Positions 53,201 through 55,295 of a stretch of DNA of 55,295 nucleotides are shown here, piece after piece. Below the pieces are notes generated by a model. That model saw only the letters and a program-made list of their open reading frames with translations. It was not told the DNA's origin and did no database searches. The number at the start of each line of letters is the position of its first letter. Within the stretch, counting starts at the first letter, position 1. Both the position numbers and the translations under genes were made by a program. Source of the DNA: Micractinium sp. NFX-FRZ (Eukaryota; Chlorophyta; Trebouxiophyceae; Chlorellales; Chlorellaceae); contig JAPTJF010000421.1 of the NCBI GenBank assembly GCA_029339195.1, forward strand, positions 1 to 55,295. The letters run 5' to 3'.

Positions 53201-53839
53201 TGGCCTTCCCATGCAGCAGTGTACTGCCTGCCGCCTGGCCCTCCCGGGGGCTCCTGTCCCGCCTGCTGTGCTTGCCAATCTCAGCATGGGACAGCATTGC
53301 AGCAGCACATGCCTGGCTCTCTGCGGCACGCACGCATCGACCACAGCACAGCACGCACAGGGCTCTCTGCCCGTCCCGCTATGTCCCGCTGCAGGTGTTG
53401 TTGCGTCCCCATCCTGCCCCCTGTTCTGATCATCTGCAAGCCCAAGCCCTGCGCCCTCACCTACCTCCTCCTCCTCCCTGCGCCTGCAGAACTAGGCGTG
53501 CACCCGCAGGTTTCGGCAGCCTCCGCCTCCCTCATGGTCCTCTTCTCCGCCAGCTCAGCCGCCGCCTCCTTTGCCCTGGAAGGCCGCCTGAACCTGGCCC
53601 ACGCGGCAGCCTTTGCCGCCGCCTGCGCCCTGTCATCCTACCTGGGCGTGGCGCTGGTGGGCGGCGCGGTGCGGTCCTCGGGCCGAGCTTCCCTGGTCGT
53701 GGTGCTACTCACGGCGGTGATTGCAGTGGGGGCGGGGCTCACGGCCACCTTCTCGGGGGCTGATGCTGCGGCGGAGCTGCTGGCAGGAGGGGGCGGCGGA
53801 GGGGGCAGTATTCTGGCCGGCTTCTGTGGCGCCGGCTGA
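49901..53839 (+). CDS. TauE/SafE-family membrane transporter
   Basis: Eight exons in phase: 49901-50365, 50623-50742, 51020-51146, 51382-51632, 51894-52040, 52419-52740, 53093-53107, 53490-53839; 598 aa. TauE/SafE proteins are multi-span membrane carriers for sulfur anions or sulfonates in bacteria; plant members act in secretory membranes with poorly known substrates. The two family signatures are present: GVGGGAFIVPLM early and GIGGGMIVGPLMLELGVHPQ late, the latter built across exons 6, 7 and 8. Hydrophobic spans follow each. The N-terminal 155 residues hold a signal/anchor helix and a Gln-rich luminal or cytosolic stretch (run of nine Gln). Exon 7 is a 15-nt microexon (GPLML); skipping it stays in frame but deletes part of the signature. 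The start was taken as the first ATG of the open frame. Confidence 0.88.
50814..50865 (+). repeat. Copy of the TauE/SafE exon 2 donor end
   Basis: It repeats the end of exon 2 and its GTGAGC donor (50698-50748), about 116 bp downstream; the copied LSQAVMA/GTGAGC is nearly intact. Confidence 0.85.
51780..51875 (+). repeat. Long pyrimidine (CTT)n tract before exon 5
   Basis: An almost pure C/T stretch of about 95 bp ends shortly before the acceptor at 51893; it is an unusually long polypyrimidine tract. Confidence 0.85.
52106..52157 (+). repeat. Copy of the TauE/SafE exon 5 donor end
   Basis: It repeats ASAYFIWQ and its donor (51998-52051) as ASAYFVWQ with GTGAGC, 106 bp into the intron. The copied donor matches consensus better than the used one (GTGGGC). 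Confidence 0.85.
53093..53107 (+). other. 15-nt microexon of the TauE/SafE gene
   Basis: GC-CCC-CTG-ATG-CTG-G lies between CGCAG and GTGAG. Joined to exons 6 and 8 it gives the family motif GGGMIVGPLMLELG, which is strong evidence that it is used. Confidence 0.85.
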
Positions 53840-55088
53840 GCGCGAGCGCATTCAACAGCCATTGGCCTGCTGGAGGGCACTGGATCATGATGCCTGCTTG
53901 CCATAACAGTCGCCGGCTCGCCCGCCGGCAACCAAACCGCCCTGCCTCACCCTGCCCCTTGCCCTCCCTCATGCTCCGCACCCGGCACTGGCTCGGTGCA
54001 TTGCTGCATTGTTGTATTCTCTTTTTGACTGCCCCTGTATTTCCCCCTGCCCTGGCTGCCCGCCTGGCTGCCAACAGTTTTCCCATGCATTGCCCTCTGA
54101 TTGCCAGGCCTTCCGGGCTCATCCACTTGACCCAACCACAATTTTCCACCGCTGTGTTTTTTCCAGACGCCCTGATGGTATTGATATTCCTATTCCCACG
54201 CTGCAGTTTTCAAGCATGCCTCTTCGACTCCCTTCCCACTTGCCCCCCGCTGTGGCCCTTTATCACTTGCACCCCTTGCCCACCCGCATGCGCTTGCCAC
54301 ACTGCAATGTGCATGTGAGCTCTGGGCTGGTGCTCCATGCTCCTGTGCTCTATGCTGCGCCCCTGCCCCCATGCTGCGCCCCTGGGCAGCAAGCGGGGCA
54401 GGTGCCCCATCTCCCGCTCTCCGCCCCCTGCACATTGGCAAATCCCAGGTGTGTGTGCCTGCCGACCTAATGACACTTCAATATATTATGGGAGGAAAGG
54501 AGGGCACTGCCTAGCAGGTTGTAGCCCTCACATCACTTCCCACCACTCCACCACATGTCATTCTGCCGCCTTTTGTACGTCCTCTCTCATGACAGCTCTC
54601 TTCTCTCCGCCTTCCTTTCCTCGTCTGCTGCTGTGTTCAGCTTCCGTGCGCCAGCCTGCCCACCCTCGAGCCGCTGCGCTCCGACTGTGCAAGCTGTGCG
54701 AAGCCCCCTTTGTGCAATTGTGATTCTCCCCCTAGCACCGTCCACTTCCGCTGTACCGCAGCCTTGCTGTGCCGGCACTTCACGATGCCCAGGGTCAATT
54801 TTAGTCATATGTTACAACAGGAGGGAGAGGCGGGGTGATGGGCGGGCGGGGCGAGGCAGCTGCGAGTGACGGTGCTGTGAGTGAGGGCTCAAAGTGCTGG
54901 GAGTCAGGTTGGGGAGCGAGCTGCCCCACCCCAGCGGGCAGCAGCGCACGTGTCGGTAGTGCGGGAGAGGACAGGGGTACGGCGGGTGAGAGAGCAGGTG
55001 AACAGGCGGGGTTGCCCTGCGGCTGATGGCAGCGGCGTAATCATATTGATGGTGGAGGGGAGGGTTGGGGTGATGGAGGGGGCGACGG
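53840..55088. other. 3' region of the TauE/SafE gene
   Basis: It holds the 3' UTR and the space before the end of the Ser-Pro4 gene. No other gene was recognised. A stretch near 54480-54520 resembles 30920-30955 weakly. Confidence 0.4.
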
Positions 55089-55295
55089 TTATGGCGGCGG
55101 CGGGCTGGGCGGCGGGGGTGAAGGCGGCGGAGGCGAGGGAGGCGGAGGCGAGGGCGGAGGGGGCGAGGGGGGCGGAGGCAAGGGTGGTGGTGGGGAAGGG
55201 CTGGGCGGTGGGGGAGTGGGAGGCGGGGGCGAGGGAGGAGGGGGGGATGGTGGAGGGGGCGGGGGGGGCGGGGGCGGGGGGCGGGGTGGTGGCGG
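55089..55295 (-). CDS. C-terminal end of a Ser-Pro4-rich protein, off right edge
   Basis: On the minus strand the frame from the edge to TAA (55089-55091) reads almost only Pro with regularly spaced Ser. The last 40 residues or so are seven or more SPPPP units, ending SPPPP-stop. Codons vary (CCT, CCG, CCC, CCA; TCG, TCA, AGC, TCC), so the pattern is held at protein level and is not just a DNA repeat. SPPPP is the extensin / hydroxyproline-rich glycoprotein motif of plant and algal cell walls. Pherophorin-type proteins have such a rod between domains; here it would be the very end, unless a further exon lies to the left. The rest of the gene is outside the window. Confidence 0.55.
   Translation of the reverse strand, partial: PPPPRPPPPPPPPPPPSPPPPSPPPPTPPPPSPSPPPPLPPPPSPPPPSPPPPSPPPPSPPPPSPPPP

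Noticed and set aside
54480..54520. Similarity to 30920-30955 as a second dispersed repeat
   Set aside because: Only about 30 bp are alike; that is too short to claim without a search.

Overview
The window reads as nuclear DNA of a green alga, most likely a chlorophyte of the trebouxiophyte/Chlorella kind. This is inference. It rests on very high GC, many short exons with GT-AG and occasional GC-AG introns, a plastid-type transit peptide, a plant-type trehalose-phosphate phosphatase, plant-type TauE/SafE, Ser-Pro4 repeats and TGTAA poly(A)-like signals. No bacterial operon, CRISPR, tRNA or rRNA was recognised. Gene models were built by hand from reading frame, splice-site consensus and phase, so exon ends are predictions.

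Left part (1-20.7 kb). The left edge holds the endonuclease part of a non-LTR retrotransposon (minus strand). Next come a DnaJ-type zinc-finger protein (plus, 1936-3848), a secreted animal-like chitin/polysaccharide deacetylase with a LysM-like segment and a hydrophobic GPI-type tail (minus, 6136-11508), trehalose-6-phosphate phosphatase (minus, 13273-17064) and a one-pass membrane protein of unknown function (minus, 18266-19240, 5' end not found).

Middle (20.7-38 kb). A 21-exon gene encodes a type II membrane protein with a coiled coil and a sialidase-like (BNR/Asp-box) region (plus, 20707-30857). It converges on a GATA-type zinc-finger gene (minus, 31540-33890). A short Armadillo-repeat gene (minus, 33941-34642) and an ankyrin-like gene (plus, 35612-37919) follow.

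Right part (38-55 kb). Three paralogous genes encode Armadillo repeats joined to a C-terminal MYND zinc finger (38666-41092 plus, 43950-45713 minus, 46605-48285 minus). They surround an F-box/leucine-rich-repeat gene (41712-43765 plus). A TauE/SafE-type membrane transporter gene with a 15-nt microexon (49901-53839 plus) and the end of a Ser-Pro4-rich cell-wall-type protein (minus, off the right edge) close the window.

The genes do not form one pathway. The deacetylase and the Ser-Pro4 protein suggest cell-wall work, and GATA, F-box, ARM-MYND and ankyrin products suggest regulation. The most striking pattern is structural: in at least five genes, introns hold decayed tandem copies of the adjacent exon edge, including its splice site. 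The second is the ARM-MYND cluster, whose intron splits the zinc finger at the same place in all three members.
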